NCBI RefSeq assembly: GCF_020907275.1 | Contig: NZ_JAJJWI010000011.1 | Coordinates: 62,001-126,000, forward strand | DNA length: 64,000 nucleotides | DNA from: Pontibacter silvestris | Lineage (GTDB): Bacteria; Bacteroidota; Bacteroidia; Cytophagales; Hymenobacteraceae | Direction: 5' to 3' | Part shown: positions 17,132 to 25,615 of the stretch, one piece after another | Position numbering within the stretch: the first letter of the stretch is position 1 | How the letters are laid out: each line of letters opens with the position of its first letter | Notes under the pieces: generated by a model | Databases searched by the model: none | What the model was told of the DNA's origin: nothing | The model's input: the letters and a program-made list of their open reading frames with translations, nothing else | Program-made: the position numbers and the translations under genes

Positions 17132-18319
17132 GTGAATTTCAACCTTAAAGGAGCTGGCTTACTGCTCCTCACTCTACTAGCTTGGGGCTACAGCACACAA
17201 GCCCAAAGCGTTAATTACTCCAAGTTTGGCAAAGGCCTGCAGTTCATCGCAGCAGACTCCTCCTTCAGTCTTAAGTTCAGCACACGTTTTCAGTTTCTAT
17301 ATTCTGGCAGCCAGAACGAGGTTACTCAGGAATGGGAAGACCGTTTGCAAATTCGCCGGGCTCGTTTGAAATTCGATGGCTTTGTGTACTCTCCCAGATT
17401 AGTATATAAAATAGAATTGGGGCTTAGCAACAGCGACATTGGTAGTGGCCTGCTAAGGGTGCATAATCAAGCCGATAATATTATACTAGACGCTGTAGCT
17501 AAATGGGAAATGGCCCCAAAACTGTTTTTGTGGGTGGGCCAGACAAAGTTACCAGGTAACCGCGAACGTGTGATATCATCTCAACAGTTGCAGTTTGTAG
17601 ACCGCAGTCTTTTAAACGCCAACTTCAACCTGGATCGTGATGCAGGATTACAGCTTCGCCACGAACACCAGGCAGGCCAGGTAGTACTGCGTGAAATAGC
17701 CTCTATTTCGATGGGAGAAGGCCGTAACATTACAGTTGATAACGCTGGCGGATATGATTATACTGCACGTCTTGAAGTATTACCACTAGGCCATTTTACA
17801 GGTGGGGGCGATTACTTTAACAGCGATCTGCTTCGTGAGAAAACACCTAAGCTTTCTGTTGCCGCCAGCTTTGACTATAACCACAACACATCAAAGTCAC
17901 GAGGGCAGCTCGGCAGCTTCTTAAGCGACAACCGCAGCCTTCGTACTATTTTTATAGATGGTATGTTCAAGTACCAGGGCTTTTCAGCTATGGCTGAATA
18001 TGCAGACAGAAAAGCTCCAGACGGGCCGGTAGTAGCCGTATCGGATACAGGAACTCCGACAGAAACTTTTGTAACAGGCACAGCTCTTAACGCACAGGCA
18101 GGCTACCTGTTTAAAACGAATTGGGAAGTGGCAGGCCGTTATACTACAGTAGACTTTGCGGAGGCAACGCAACTGCTCAATCAAAAGCAGTATACACTTG
18201 CACTTTCCAGATATGTTGTGGGGCACAGTTTAAAGGTGCAAAGTGATATGAGCCTGATTCAGACAGAACAGGAACACGATGCTTTCCAGTTTAGAATACA
18301 GATGGAACTATCCTTATAG
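17132..18319 (+). CDS. OprP/OprO-family phosphate-selective-type porin
   Basis: The 395-residue product has a signal peptide (1-24, ending STQAQ) and a beta-barrel body matching porin O/P: FSLKFSTRFQFLYS, RLQIRRARLKFDGFVY, YKIELGLSNSD and a WVGQTKLPGNRER loop. Family members OprP and OprO form anion channels for phosphate and polyphosphate. The start is a GTG; no closer ATG gives a signal peptide. A strong Pho-type promoter lies 165-220 bases upstream and pstS follows 220 bases downstream, so a phosphate role is well supported by context. Ion selectivity is inferred. Confidence 0.9.
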   Translation: MNFNLKGAGLLLLTLLAWGYSTQAQSVNYSKFGKGLQFIAADSSFSLKFSTRFQFLYSGSQNEVTQEWEDRLQIRRARLKFDGFVYSPRLVYKIELGLSNSDIGSGLLRVHNQADNIILDAVAKWEMAPKLFLWVGQTKLPGNRERVISSQQLQFVDRSLLNANFNLDRDAGLQLRHEHQAGQVVLREIASISMGEGRNITVDNAGGYDYTARLEVLPLGHFTGGGDYFNSDLLREKTPKLSVAASFDYNHNTSKSRGQLGSFLSDNRSLRTIFIDGMFKYQGFSAMAEYADRKAPDGPVVAVSDTGTPTETFVTGTALNAQAGYLFKTNWEVAGRYTTVDFAEATQLLNQKQYTLALSRYVVGHSLKVQSDMSLIQTEQEHDAFQFRIQMELSL

Positions 18320-18332
18320 TACAAACCAAAAC

Positions 18333-18388
18333 TTAACAATAACTTAATATATGTGTAAGCAGAGTATGCTGTAACTGTTACAACTTTG
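18333..18388 (+). promoter_or_regulatory. Pho-box promoter for pstS
   Basis: TTAACA, TTAATA and GTAAGC start at 18333, 18344 and 18355 (11-base period); the fourth position (18366, ATGCTG) is degenerate. The -7-like CAACTTTG begins at 18381, so the repeats again lie 48, 37 and 26 bases upstream. The site is weaker than the other two but has the same geometry. Confidence 0.6.
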
Positions 18389-18539
18389 TGGTTTTAAATT
18401 AACCTGATAATATAGCTTACACTCCGGCAACCATAGTTACTTAGTATTAATACTTGTCTAAAGCTATATAACGCTTCATACAAGTATTCCAAAAAGAAGT
18501 TAATCTACAAATCAATTTTAACAACAAACAACCAACCCA

Positions 18540-19532
18540 ATGTTAAACCTAAGGCTTAACTATTCCAAATTAAACGCAGCCGTACTTTTAGGAGGCACCT
18601 TGTTATTCAGTGCCTGCGGTGGCTCTAACAACGAAGCAGCTGACAGTGACCTTTCCGGCAGTATCCAGATAGATGGTTCCTCTACTGTATACCCTGTTAC
18701 AGAGGCTGTAGCTGAAGAATTTCGTACAGAGGCACCTGATGTAAAAGTAACAGTTGGTGTGTCTGGCTCCGGAGGAGGCTTTAAGAAGTTTACGCGTGGC
18801 GATATTGACATTGCTGATGCTTCCCGCTCTATTTCTGCTGCTGAAGACAGCATGGCTAAGGCGAACAATATTTCTTATATTGAGCTTCCGGTAGCTTATG
18901 ATGGCCTGACGGTTGTAGTACATCCTGAAAACAATTGGGTAAAAGACATTACAGTAGCTGAGTTGAAGAAGATATGGGAGCCTGCCGCACAAGGTACTAT
19001 TACTAGGTGGAACCAGATCCGTCCGGAATGGCCTGACCAGGAAATTCACTTGTACGGACCTGGCGTTGAGTCTGGCACATATGACTACTTTACAGAAGCG
19101 GTTGTTGGTAAAAGTCACTCCAGCCGGGGCGACTATACTGCCAGTGAAGATGATAATGTGCTGGTACAAGGCGTATCTACAGACCCCTATGCTCTGGGCT
19201 TCTTTGGATTCGCTTATTACGAGGAAAATCAAGGCAAGCTAAAAGCTGTACCTGTAGATGATCAGGATGACAGTAACGGACAAGGTGCCATTCTGCCATC
19301 ACTGCAAACAGTAAAAGATGGTTCTTATACCCCTCTTTCCCGTCCGCTGTTTATCTATGTAAACTCTAAAGCTGCCCAAAGACCAGAAGTAGTAGAATTC
19401 GTGAACTTTTACTTAGATAACGCTCCTACCCTTAGCGAAGAAGTCGGCTACATTCAGCTTCCAGCGGAAATGTACAAAGAGCAAAAGCAGAAGTTCCAGG
19501 AATTTACCTCTGGTACAACTCAGCAGCAATAA
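18540..19532 (+). CDS. pstS: phosphate ABC transporter substrate-binding lipoprotein
   Basis: This 330-residue lipoprotein has lipobox LLFSAC (Cys26). The phosphate-binding family signature IDGSSTVYPVTEAVAEEF follows at about residue 43, with GSGGGFKKF and DASRSIS further on, matching the PstS-like (PBP_like_2) fold. It captures inorganic phosphate in the periplasm and delivers it to PstCA. It is first of the pstS-C-A-B-phoU cluster, with its own Pho-type promoter. The annotated ATG gives a proper lipoprotein signal. Confidence 0.95.
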   Translation: MLNLRLNYSKLNAAVLLGGTLLFSACGGSNNEAADSDLSGSIQIDGSSTVYPVTEAVAEEFRTEAPDVKVTVGVSGSGGGFKKFTRGDIDIADASRSISAAEDSMAKANNISYIELPVAYDGLTVVVHPENNWVKDITVAELKKIWEPAAQGTITRWNQIRPEWPDQEIHLYGPGVESGTYDYFTEAVVGKSHSSRGDYTASEDDNVLVQGVSTDPYALGFFGFAYYEENQGKLKAVPVDDQDDSNGQGAILPSLQTVKDGSYTPLSRPLFIYVNSKAAQRPEVVEFVNFYLDNAPTLSEEVGYIQLPAEMYKEQKQKFQEFTSGTTQQQ

Positions 19533-19608
19533 GCTTAACTTATAAGTTCAACAGCCGCTATGCCCATTTTAACAGATGTTGCATGGCGGCTTAAACTAAA
19601 ATAGCACC

Positions 19609-20484
19609 TTGAGAACATCAGAAAAAATAATCGAGGGCTTGTTGTGGTTATCTGCCGTAATCACAGTACTCATCACCATAAGCATTATCTGGGTTTTACT
19701 TTCAGAGTCTGTCAAGTTCTTTAGCGAAGTTTCTATCGTACAGTTCCTGACAGAGAAAGAATGGACCCCACTTTTCGCTGATAAGAAGTTTGGGATACTT
19801 CCTTTGGTAGCAGGCACTTTACTTACCACTACCATTGCCATAGCCGTAGCCCTCCCGATTGGTTTAACCATAGCTGTTTACTTAAATGAGTATGCGCATA
19901 TCAGGTTCAGGCAGATTATAAAACCAATGTTGGAGGTACTGGCAACCATACCTACAGTAGTGTATGGTTTTTTTGCGCTTACAGTGGTAACACCTTTCCT
20001 GCAAAGTTTTATTCCGGGCCTGGCTGGTTTCAATGCGCTTTCTGCTGGTATAGTTATGGGTATCATGATCATTCCCATGATTTCATCGCTTAGTGAAGAT
20101 GCCATTAGTTCAGTGCCACGCTCTTTACGGGAGGCTGCTTATGGCATGGGCTCTACCAGGTTACAAACAGCTTTTGGCGTAATGGTTCCGGCTGCCTCTT
20201 CTGGTATTGTAGTGTCGGTTATACTGGCTATTTCCAGGGCAGTTGGCGAGACTATGATTGTAGCCATTGCCGCAGGCCAGCAACCTCGCCTTACACTAAA
20301 CCCCTTGGTACCCATCGAAACTATCACCACTTATATTGTGCAGGTAACCTTAGGCGATGTACCACATGGCTCACTAGAGTACAGAACTATTTTTGCAGCT
20401 GGTATAACCCTCTTCGTCTTTACGTTTGCCCTGAATAACATTAGCTTCTGGATCAAAAAGAAATACCAGGAAAAGTATGACTAA
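19609..20484 (+). CDS. pstC: phosphate ABC transporter permease PstC
   Basis: This 291-residue inner-membrane permease has six hydrophobic segments, the first at about 15-35. The ABC permease EAA-like loop appears as DAISSVPRSLREAAYGMGSTRLQ. It pairs with PstA to form the phosphate channel. The start is a TTG, since no ATG in frame gives the full first helix; it lies 76 bases after pstS. The 3' end overlaps pstA by 8 bases, implying translational coupling. Confidence 0.95.
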   Translation: MRTSEKIIEGLLWLSAVITVLITISIIWVLLSESVKFFSEVSIVQFLTEKEWTPLFADKKFGILPLVAGTLLTTTIAIAVALPIGLTIAVYLNEYAHIRFRQIIKPMLEVLATIPTVVYGFFALTVVTPFLQSFIPGLAGFNALSAGIVMGIMIIPMISSLSEDAISSVPRSLREAAYGMGSTRLQTAFGVMVPAASSGIVVSVILAISRAVGETMIVAIAAGQQPRLTLNPLVPIETITTYIVQVTLGDVPHGSLEYRTIFAAGITLFVFTFALNNISFWIKKKYQEKYD

Positions 20485-21334
20485 CTCCGACAAGAACAGA
20501 TTAAAAGATAAGGCCTTCCAAGTGTTTGGCATCTTTTGCACCTTTATCGGACTGGTAGTACTGGCCGTCCTTATCGTTAAAATTATTATGGAAGGGGCCA
20601 GCCGCATAGACTGGAGCTTTATTACCAGTCTGCCATCCAGAAGGGCCAGCAGAGCAGGTATTTACTCAGCCTGGACAGGCACCCTTTGGATTCTGGTATT
20701 GACTACCATTATTGCTTTTCCTTTAGGCGTGTCGGCAGGAGTTTACCTGGAGGAGTATGCGAAAAAGACCCGGCTTGCAAACTTTCTGGAGATTAACATT
20801 GCCAACCTGGCTGGTGTGCCCTCTATTATTTATGGTTTGCTTGGCCTCGAAATTTTTGTGCGCCAGATGAAGTTAGGGAACAGCTTGCTGGCAGGTGCAT
20901 TAACATTATCGCTATTAATACTACCGATTATTATAGTTACTACTCGCGAAGCTATAAAAGCTGTTCCAAGAAGCATAAGAGATGGTTCTTACGCTTTGGG
21001 AGCTTCTAAGTGGCAAACAGTATGGCACCAGGTACTTCCGGCTTCTTTTGGAGGTATACTTACCGGTGTTATCCTGGCTCTTTCCAGAGCGGTGGGTGAA
21101 GCTGCCCCCTTGATTGTTGTTGGAGCATTGGCTTATGTGCCTTTTGCCCCCACATCTCCGCTGGATGAGTTTACGGTGCTCCCGATTCAGATCTTTAACT
21201 GGACATCAAGACCACAGGCAGCTTTCTTAGTTAATGCATCCGCAGCCATTATTATATTGTTATTGATCACATTCCTGCTGAATGGAATTGCCGTATACCT
21301 GCGCAACAGGCAGCAGAAGAAAATAAAGTGGTAA
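20477..21334 (+). CDS. pstA: phosphate ABC transporter permease PstA
   Basis: This 285-residue inner-membrane permease is the partner of PstC. It has six hydrophobic segments and the coupling loop EAIKAVPRSIRDGSYALGAS (about 157-176), followed by KWQTVWHQVLP. The start overlaps the end of pstC by 8 bases. The pstB gene follows after 121 bases. Length and motifs are standard for PstA. Confidence 0.95.
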   Translation: MTNSDKNRLKDKAFQVFGIFCTFIGLVVLAVLIVKIIMEGASRIDWSFITSLPSRRASRAGIYSAWTGTLWILVLTTIIAFPLGVSAGVYLEEYAKKTRLANFLEINIANLAGVPSIIYGLLGLEIFVRQMKLGNSLLAGALTLSLLILPIIIVTTREAIKAVPRSIRDGSYALGASKWQTVWHQVLPASFGGILTGVILALSRAVGEAAPLIVVGALAYVPFAPTSPLDEFTVLPIQIFNWTSRPQAAFLVNASAAIIILLLITFLLNGIAVYLRNRQQKKIKW

Positions 21335-21455
21335 CAAGCAGCAAAATCCAGACGCAAGACTTAAACTATACTCCTATTAAGTTCTGCAAAAAAGGTATCT
21401 GCTGGCTAAATGTTTTGTTACTACGCTTTGTGTCTTTTATCTATTGGCCTTAATT

Positions 21456-22220
21456 ATGAGTAAAAAAGAATATAAGCTCGAAGCAAAAGAGCTTAATGCA
21501 TATTATGGTGGCTTTCATGCGCTTAAAGGCATCAATATAGCCATGGAAGAAAAAACTGTAACAGCTTTTATCGGCCCCTCTGGCTGTGGTAAGTCTACGT
21601 TTCTGCGCACCTTTAACCGCATGAACGACTACATAGAAGGCTTTCGTGTAGAGGGAGAAATTCTGCTGGACAGCCGGGATATATATGACAAGAAAGTACG
21701 CGTTGATGAATTGCGCAAAGAGGTAGGTATGGTATTTCAGAAACCGAACCCTTTTCCGAAAAGCATTTTTGAGAACGTGGTATATGGTCTGAAAATACAG
21801 GGCATAAAAAAGAAATCGGTACTGGAGGAAGCCGCCGAAAGAACACTCCGACAGGCAGCTCTCTGGGACGAAGTAAAAGATAAGCTTCAGAAATCAGCGC
21901 TGGCCCTATCCGGAGGTCAGCAGCAAAGGCTTTGCATTGCAAGGGCACTGGCGAGCCAGCCAAGCGTGCTCCTGATGGATGAACCTGCTTCTGCCCTGGA
22001 TCCTATCTCTACCGCAAAAGTAGAGGAACTGATTTACGAACTGAAAAAAGAATATACCATCGTAATTGTAACTCACAATATGCAGCAGGCTGGCCGCGTA
22101 AGTGATTACACAGCATTCTTTTATATTGGTGAGTTAGTAGAGTATTCTAAAACAAAAGCTATGTTTACCAGCCCTAAAGATACTCGTACACAAAATTACA
22201 TAACGGGCCGTTTTGGATAA
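21456..22220 (+). CDS. pstB: phosphate ABC transporter ATP-binding protein PstB
   Basis: I start at the ATG of [10 protein letters not shown] (254 residues), preferring it to a TTG four codons earlier. The protein carries Walker [11 protein letters not shown]-loop [11 protein letters not shown], signature [10 protein letters not shown], Walker [13 protein letters not shown] and H-loop VTHNMQQA, with the Pst-specific RMND segment. It energises PstCA. It lies 121 bases after pstA and 57 before phoU. Confidence 0.97.
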   Translation: MSKKEYKLEAKELNAYYGGFHALKGINIAMEEKTVTAFIGPSGCGKSTFLRTFNRMNDYIEGFRVEGEILLDSRDIYDKKVRVDELRKEVGMVFQKPNPFPKSIFENVVYGLKIQGIKKKSVLEEAAERTLRQAALWDEVKDKLQKSALALSGGQQQRLCIARALASQPSVLLMDEPASALDPISTAKVEELIYELKKEYTIVIVTHNMQQAGRVSDYTAFFYIGELVEYSKTKAMFTSPKDTRTQNYITGRFG

Positions 22221-22277
22221 TATGTTACTCGTGTTCGTTGTGCACTGTTTACTCTCACCCAAAATAGATAAAAGATA

Positions 22278-22955
22278 ATGCCTCATATAGATATAGAATT
22301 AGAGAAACTACAAGAGAAGCTCCTGGAAATGTGGGACGTGGTTGACTACCAGCTTGTGAGTAGCCGCGAAGCCGTACTAAACCATGACCTGGAACTAACC
22401 AGAAAAGTTGTAAAGCTGGGGAAAAAAGTAAACCGCTTCGATGTAAAGATAGACCGCCAGTGCGAAAACTTTTTTGCACTGTTTAACCCGGTAGCCGTAG
22501 ACCTTAGGCAGGTGCTGGCAACACTTAAAATAAATGCAAACCTGGAGCGTATCGGCGACACCGCAGAAGGCATCTGCCGTATTGTAGAAAAACTGAAGGA
22601 ACCAGTTTCTAAAGAACTGGCAGAAGAAAGCCGCCTGCTGGAAATGTACGACAAAGCGCTGAGCATGTTTACGGCTGCTCGCAAGGTGTTCGTTACCTAC
22701 GATGCCGAAGCTGCCCGCGAGGTACTGAAGCAGGACAAGCTCCTGAACAAGATTTACCGGAAATCGGATAAGGTTATAGCAAGCTACATGAGCGAAAACC
22801 CCGAAGGAGTAGAAACAGGCTTACACCTTTACAACATTATTAAGAAAATTGAACGTGTAGGCGACCAGGTAACAAACATTGCCGAAGAAATTATTTTCTA
22901 CCACGACGCTAAAGTGATGAAACACAAATCACGCAAAAAGAAAGATAAAGAATAG
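22278..22955 (+). CDS. phoU: phosphate signalling protein PhoU
   Basis: This 225-residue helical protein is made of two PhoU three-helix repeats, each with the conserved LERIGDTAEGI / IERVGDQVTNIAEE motif (about residues 91-101 and 195-208). It links Pst transport to repression of the Pho response through the sensor kinase PhoR. No phoR or phoB lies in this window. It is the last gene of the cluster, followed by a 24-bp hairpin. Confidence 0.96.
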   Translation: MPHIDIELEKLQEKLLEMWDVVDYQLVSSREAVLNHDLELTRKVVKLGKKVNRFDVKIDRQCENFFALFNPVAVDLRQVLATLKINANLERIGDTAEGICRIVEKLKEPVSKELAEESRLLEMYDKALSMFTAARKVFVTYDAEAAREVLKQDKLLNKIYRKSDKVIASYMSENPEGVETGLHLYNIIKKIERVGDQVTNIAEEIIFYHDAKVMKHKSRKKKDKE

Positions 22956-22975
22956 TTACTCCAAAGCGAGGTAAA

Positions 22976-23033
22976 ATATCAGTAAAAACAAGAGCACGGG
23001 CATGAAGGTCCGTGCTCTTGTTTTTACTGATAT
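22976..23033 (+). terminator. Terminator of the pst-phoU cluster
   Basis: A perfect 24-bp inverted repeat (22976-22999/23010-23033) with a 10-base loop. Its inner GC-rich arm is followed by TTTTT within the outer arm. Confidence 0.85.
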
Positions 23034-23100
23034 ACAAGCCATAAAATATAGCATAAACTGTTTTGTACTTTAAAAACTACGTTTCCAATTATTTGTGTCG

Positions 23101-23108
23101 TAACTTTG
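23101..23108 (+). promoter_or_regulatory. -7 promoter element of the ccm operon
   Basis: TAACTTTG is an exact TAnnTTTG match. It overlaps the TTG at 23106, so that TTG cannot be the translation start if this is the promoter. The GTG at 23127 then fits. Confidence 0.6.
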
Positions 23109-23126
23109 CCACAAAATTGCATAACA

Positions 23127-23795
23127 GTGCTCTTAAAAGAAGTTTTGTACTTAATCAGAAAAGATGTGGTGCTGGAATGGCGGCAGAAATATGCCTTCAA
23201 TGGCATGTTGCTGTACGTGAGCAGCACCGTGTTTGTCTGCTACCTTAGCTTTGGCTTGCGCTCCATTGAAGGCATGGTGCCGGTTTGGAATGCAGTGCTA
23301 TGGATTATACTGCTGTTTACTTCAGTTAACGCCATTGCTAAAAGCTTTATGCAGGAAAACCGTGGCAGACTACTGTACTTCTACTCTATTGTGAGCCCGC
23401 AAGCTGTTATTCTGGCTAAAATAATGTACAACATGCTGCTCATGTTGGTGTTGGCATTACTCTGCTTTGCTTTTTATGCTCTGGTGTTAGGTAACCCGGT
23501 ACAGGATGTGCCCATGTTTCTGCTCACAATTCTGCTAGGTGCTATTGGCTTTTCTACATCCCTTACCATGATTTCTGGTATTGCGTCTAAAGCATCTAAC
23601 AACGGTACATTAATGGCTGTGCTCAGTTTTCCGGTTATTGTACCTATGCTGCTCATGCTGATTAAAATGTCTAAAAATGCTTTGGATGGATTAGACCGAG
23701 GCTTAAGCTTTGACGAACTGATTACATTGCTTGCTATAAACATGATCGTTGTCACTGTATCTTATATCTTATTCCCGTACCTTTGGCGAACATAA
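23127..23795 (+). CDS. ccmB: haem exporter membrane subunit CcmB
   Basis: This 222-residue protein starts at GTG (MLLKEVLYLIRKDVVLEWRQ). An upstream TTG in frame lies inside the promoter -7 box and is rejected. Six hydrophobic helices are visible, and the N-terminal KDVVLEWRQKYAFN segment is the CcmB signature. CcmB is the membrane subunit of the CcmAB(C) ABC complex that releases holo-CcmE during cytochrome c maturation. No ccmA ATPase gene is adjacent, so it must lie elsewhere or be absent. First gene of the ccm cluster. Confidence 0.9.
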   Translation: MLLKEVLYLIRKDVVLEWRQKYAFNGMLLYVSSTVFVCYLSFGLRSIEGMVPVWNAVLWIILLFTSVNAIAKSFMQENRGRLLYFYSIVSPQAVILAKIMYNMLLMLVLALLCFAFYALVLGNPVQDVPMFLLTILLGAIGFSTSLTMISGIASKASNNGTLMAVLSFPVIVPMLLMLIKMSKNALDGLDRGLSFDELITLLAINMIVVTVSYILFPYLWRT

Positions 23796-24028
23796 TATTT
23801 AGCATGCTAAATGCTAATATTAGACGTTAGGACAATGTGCTAGTGAGTGAATTATTTTACACAAAGCAGACACTACTAAAGATTGGTAAATATTATAGCT
23901 ATAAAACGAGTTTTATAGAATTAAATGAATTAAAAAAAGGTTTAGGTACAGCATCAAAATATGTTTAGGTTATTATGCCATTACTTCAACTATTGTGTGC
24001 CTAATATCTTGTGTTAAAAATAAGGAAC
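23796..24028 (+). other. Gap between ccmB and ccmC
   Basis: This is a 233-base AT-rich gap, unusually long for an operon. It contains a perfect 14-bp palindrome, TTTAGCATGCTAAA (23798-23811), starting two bases after the ccmB stop. I see no terminator with a T run, no exact -7 box and no ORF. Confidence 0.45.
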
Positions 24029-24694
24029 ATGAAAAACAACTGGTGGAAAATATTGGCCGTGCTGCTGCTGGTGTTTACTGTAGTGGCCGGAATGCTGGCG
24101 GAAGTTCCCCGCCTGGCCATCCTGAACGAAACAATACGCAACCTGTTCTTTCACGTACCGATGTGGTTTGGCATGATTCTGATCCTGCTAATATCGGTGG
24201 TATACTCTGTAAAGTACCTGCGCAACCCTACCATAAAGAATGATGTGATAGCTTACGAGGCAGCTAAAGTAGGTATTTTATTCGGTGTGTTGGGTATTAT
24301 TACAGGAATGGAATGGGCACGCTTTACTTGGGGTGAGTACTGGAGTAACGATCCAAAACAGAACGCTTCGGCCATTGGCCTGCTTATTTACTTTGCATAC
24401 TTGGTGCTGCGTAGTTCTTTTGCTGAGCAACAACAACGAGCCCGTATCAGCGCGGTGTATAATGTGTTTGCCTTTGCAGCCCTTATTCCGCTACTGTTTA
24501 TCCTGCCACGCCTGACAGACTCGTTACACCCGGGCAACGGAGGCAACCCTGGCTTTAACTCTTACGATCTGGACAGCCGCTTGCGCATGGTCTTCTACCC
24601 TGCCGTTATCGGCTGGACGCTGCTAGGCATCTGGATTGTGAACATAAAATCAAGATTAGAATTACTGAGACAACGCTTATATGAAAATGTTTAG
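24029..24694 (+). CDS. ccmC: cytochrome c biogenesis protein CcmC
   Basis: The ATG start (MKNNWWKIL) gives 221 residues; a GTG six codons earlier is less likely. The protein has six hydrophobic helices, the tryptophan-rich periplasmic motif WGEYWSNDPKQ (WWD-type), and conserved histidines flanking it (LFFHVPMWF and the DSLHPGN loop). CcmC presents haem to the chaperone CcmE. It overlaps the following ccmD-like gene by 14 bases. Confidence 0.92.
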   Translation: MKNNWWKILAVLLLVFTVVAGMLAEVPRLAILNETIRNLFFHVPMWFGMILILLISVVYSVKYLRNPTIKNDVIAYEAAKVGILFGVLGIITGMEWARFTWGEYWSNDPKQNASAIGLLIYFAYLVLRSSFAEQQQRARISAVYNVFAFAALIPLLFILPRLTDSLHPGNGGNPGFNSYDLDSRLRMVFYPAVIGWTLLGIWIVNIKSRLELLRQRLYENV

Positions 24695-24968
24695 AATACT
24701 GGCAATATGGTGCCTCGTGCTTAGTGCCACCCTAGGAGGAGGTATCACCACTACGGCAAAAGCCCAGATGACAGACACTGAATTTTCTGTTCCGGCTGCA
24801 CAGCCTGATGTTGAAATGGCCGACACCCTGCGTCAGGATGGTAAGATTTACGTGGTAGTAACAGTGCTACTATCAGTACTGGGCGGCCTGATTATCTATC
24901 TTGTAAGCATCGACCGAAAAGTAGGCAAGCTGGAAAGACAGCTAAAAGACGATTTAGTTAATCATTAA
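24681..24968 (+). CDS. ccmD: CcmD-family small membrane protein
   Basis: This 95-residue protein has an N-terminal signal segment (about 1-29, ending AKAQ), a short periplasmic stretch, and one membrane helix (about 55-76) followed by the basic IDRKVGKLERQL tail. CcmD is needed for release of holo-CcmE from the CcmABC complex. It is longer than proteobacterial CcmD because of the signal region, as seen in Bacteroidota. It overlaps ccmC, consistent with coupling. Confidence 0.75.
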   Translation: MKMFRILAIWCLVLSATLGGGITTTAKAQMTDTEFSVPAAQPDVEMADTLRQDGKIYVVVTVLLSVLGGLIIYLVSIDRKVGKLERQLKDDLVNH

Positions 24969-25101
24969 TTGTACGCTAAAAAGCAGCAAACCTTAAAACC
25001 TGCTTTTTATCTAAAGTTTAAAATAAGCTGAATACAATGGATTTAAAATGTTAAGCCATGTGTTAAGCTTTCGGACCAAGAATACCATACTTGATTTATA
25101 G

Positions 25102-25527
25102 ATGAAGAAGTCACACATCATCGGAATTCTAGTTATTGCTGTTGCAATCGTTATTATTATGACCACAGCAGGCGACGCAAGTACCTATGTTTCTTTTGGC
25201 GAAGCCATTGAGCGTGCCCAGGAAGGAAACGCTACAAAAGTGCATGTGGTAGGCCGCCTTAAGAAAGATCCACAGGGGCACATCGTGGGTATGAATTATA
25301 ACCCTGTTGTTGATCCTAATTACTTCACATTTACACTAGTAGACACAAACCGTTTTGAGCAGCGTGTAATATACTATAACCCAAAGCCTCAGGACTTCGA
25401 ACGCTCGGAGCAAGTAGTAATTACCGGCAATATGCAGAATGATGTGTTTGTAGCCGACAAAATATTGCTGAAGTGCCCGTCTAAGTACGTGGAAAAAGAT
25501 ATACAGCAGAATACAGCAAGCCTTTAA
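25102..25527 (+). CDS. ccmE: haem chaperone CcmE, Cys variant (CxxxY)
   Basis: This 141-residue protein has an N-terminal anchor helix (about 5-22) and a periplasmic OB-fold domain. In classical CcmE a His (HxxxY) binds haem covalently. Here the equivalent site is Cys125 in KCPSKY (Cys125, Tyr129), the CxxxY form known from some archaea and Desulfovibrio. It sits between ccmD-like and ccmF genes. No ccmH-like gene is present in the window, in line with the reported link between CxxxY CcmE and missing CcmH. Confidence 0.88.
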   Translation: MKKSHIIGILVIAVAIVIIMTTAGDASTYVSFGEAIERAQEGNATKVHVVGRLKKDPQGHIVGMNYNPVVDPNYFTFTLVDTNRFEQRVIYYNPKPQDFERSEQVVITGNMQNDVFVADKILLKCPSKYVEKDIQQNTASL

Positions 25528-25532
25528 ATTTT

Positions 25533-25586
25533 GTTAAGAGTTGAAGCGAAGAGTCTTTTATAAGGCTCTTCGCTTCAACTCTTAAC
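25533..25586. terminator. 21-bp perfect hairpin between ccmE and ccmF
   Basis: An inverted repeat 25533-25553/25566-25586 is perfect over 21 bp with a 12-base loop. It begins just after the ccmE stop and ends 29 bases before the ccmF ATG. No clean T run follows on the plus strand, so it may be a processing or attenuation signal rather than a full terminator. Confidence 0.55.
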
Positions 25587-25611
25587 CTTTAACTTTTAAC
25601 TTTTAACTTTC
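25577..25611 (+). repeat. Heptanucleotide tandem repeat before ccmF
   Basis: Five units of a 7-base repeat, AAC followed by TTTT-like tetrads, start at 25577, 25584, 25591, 25598 and 25605. The array ends 4 bases before the ccmF ATG, so unit number would set leader length and spacing. Confidence 0.7.
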
Positions 25612-25615
25612 TGAG

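Noticed and set aside
25577-25611. Considered a CRISPR-like array
   Set aside because: The units are only 7 bases with no spacers; it is a simple tandem repeat.
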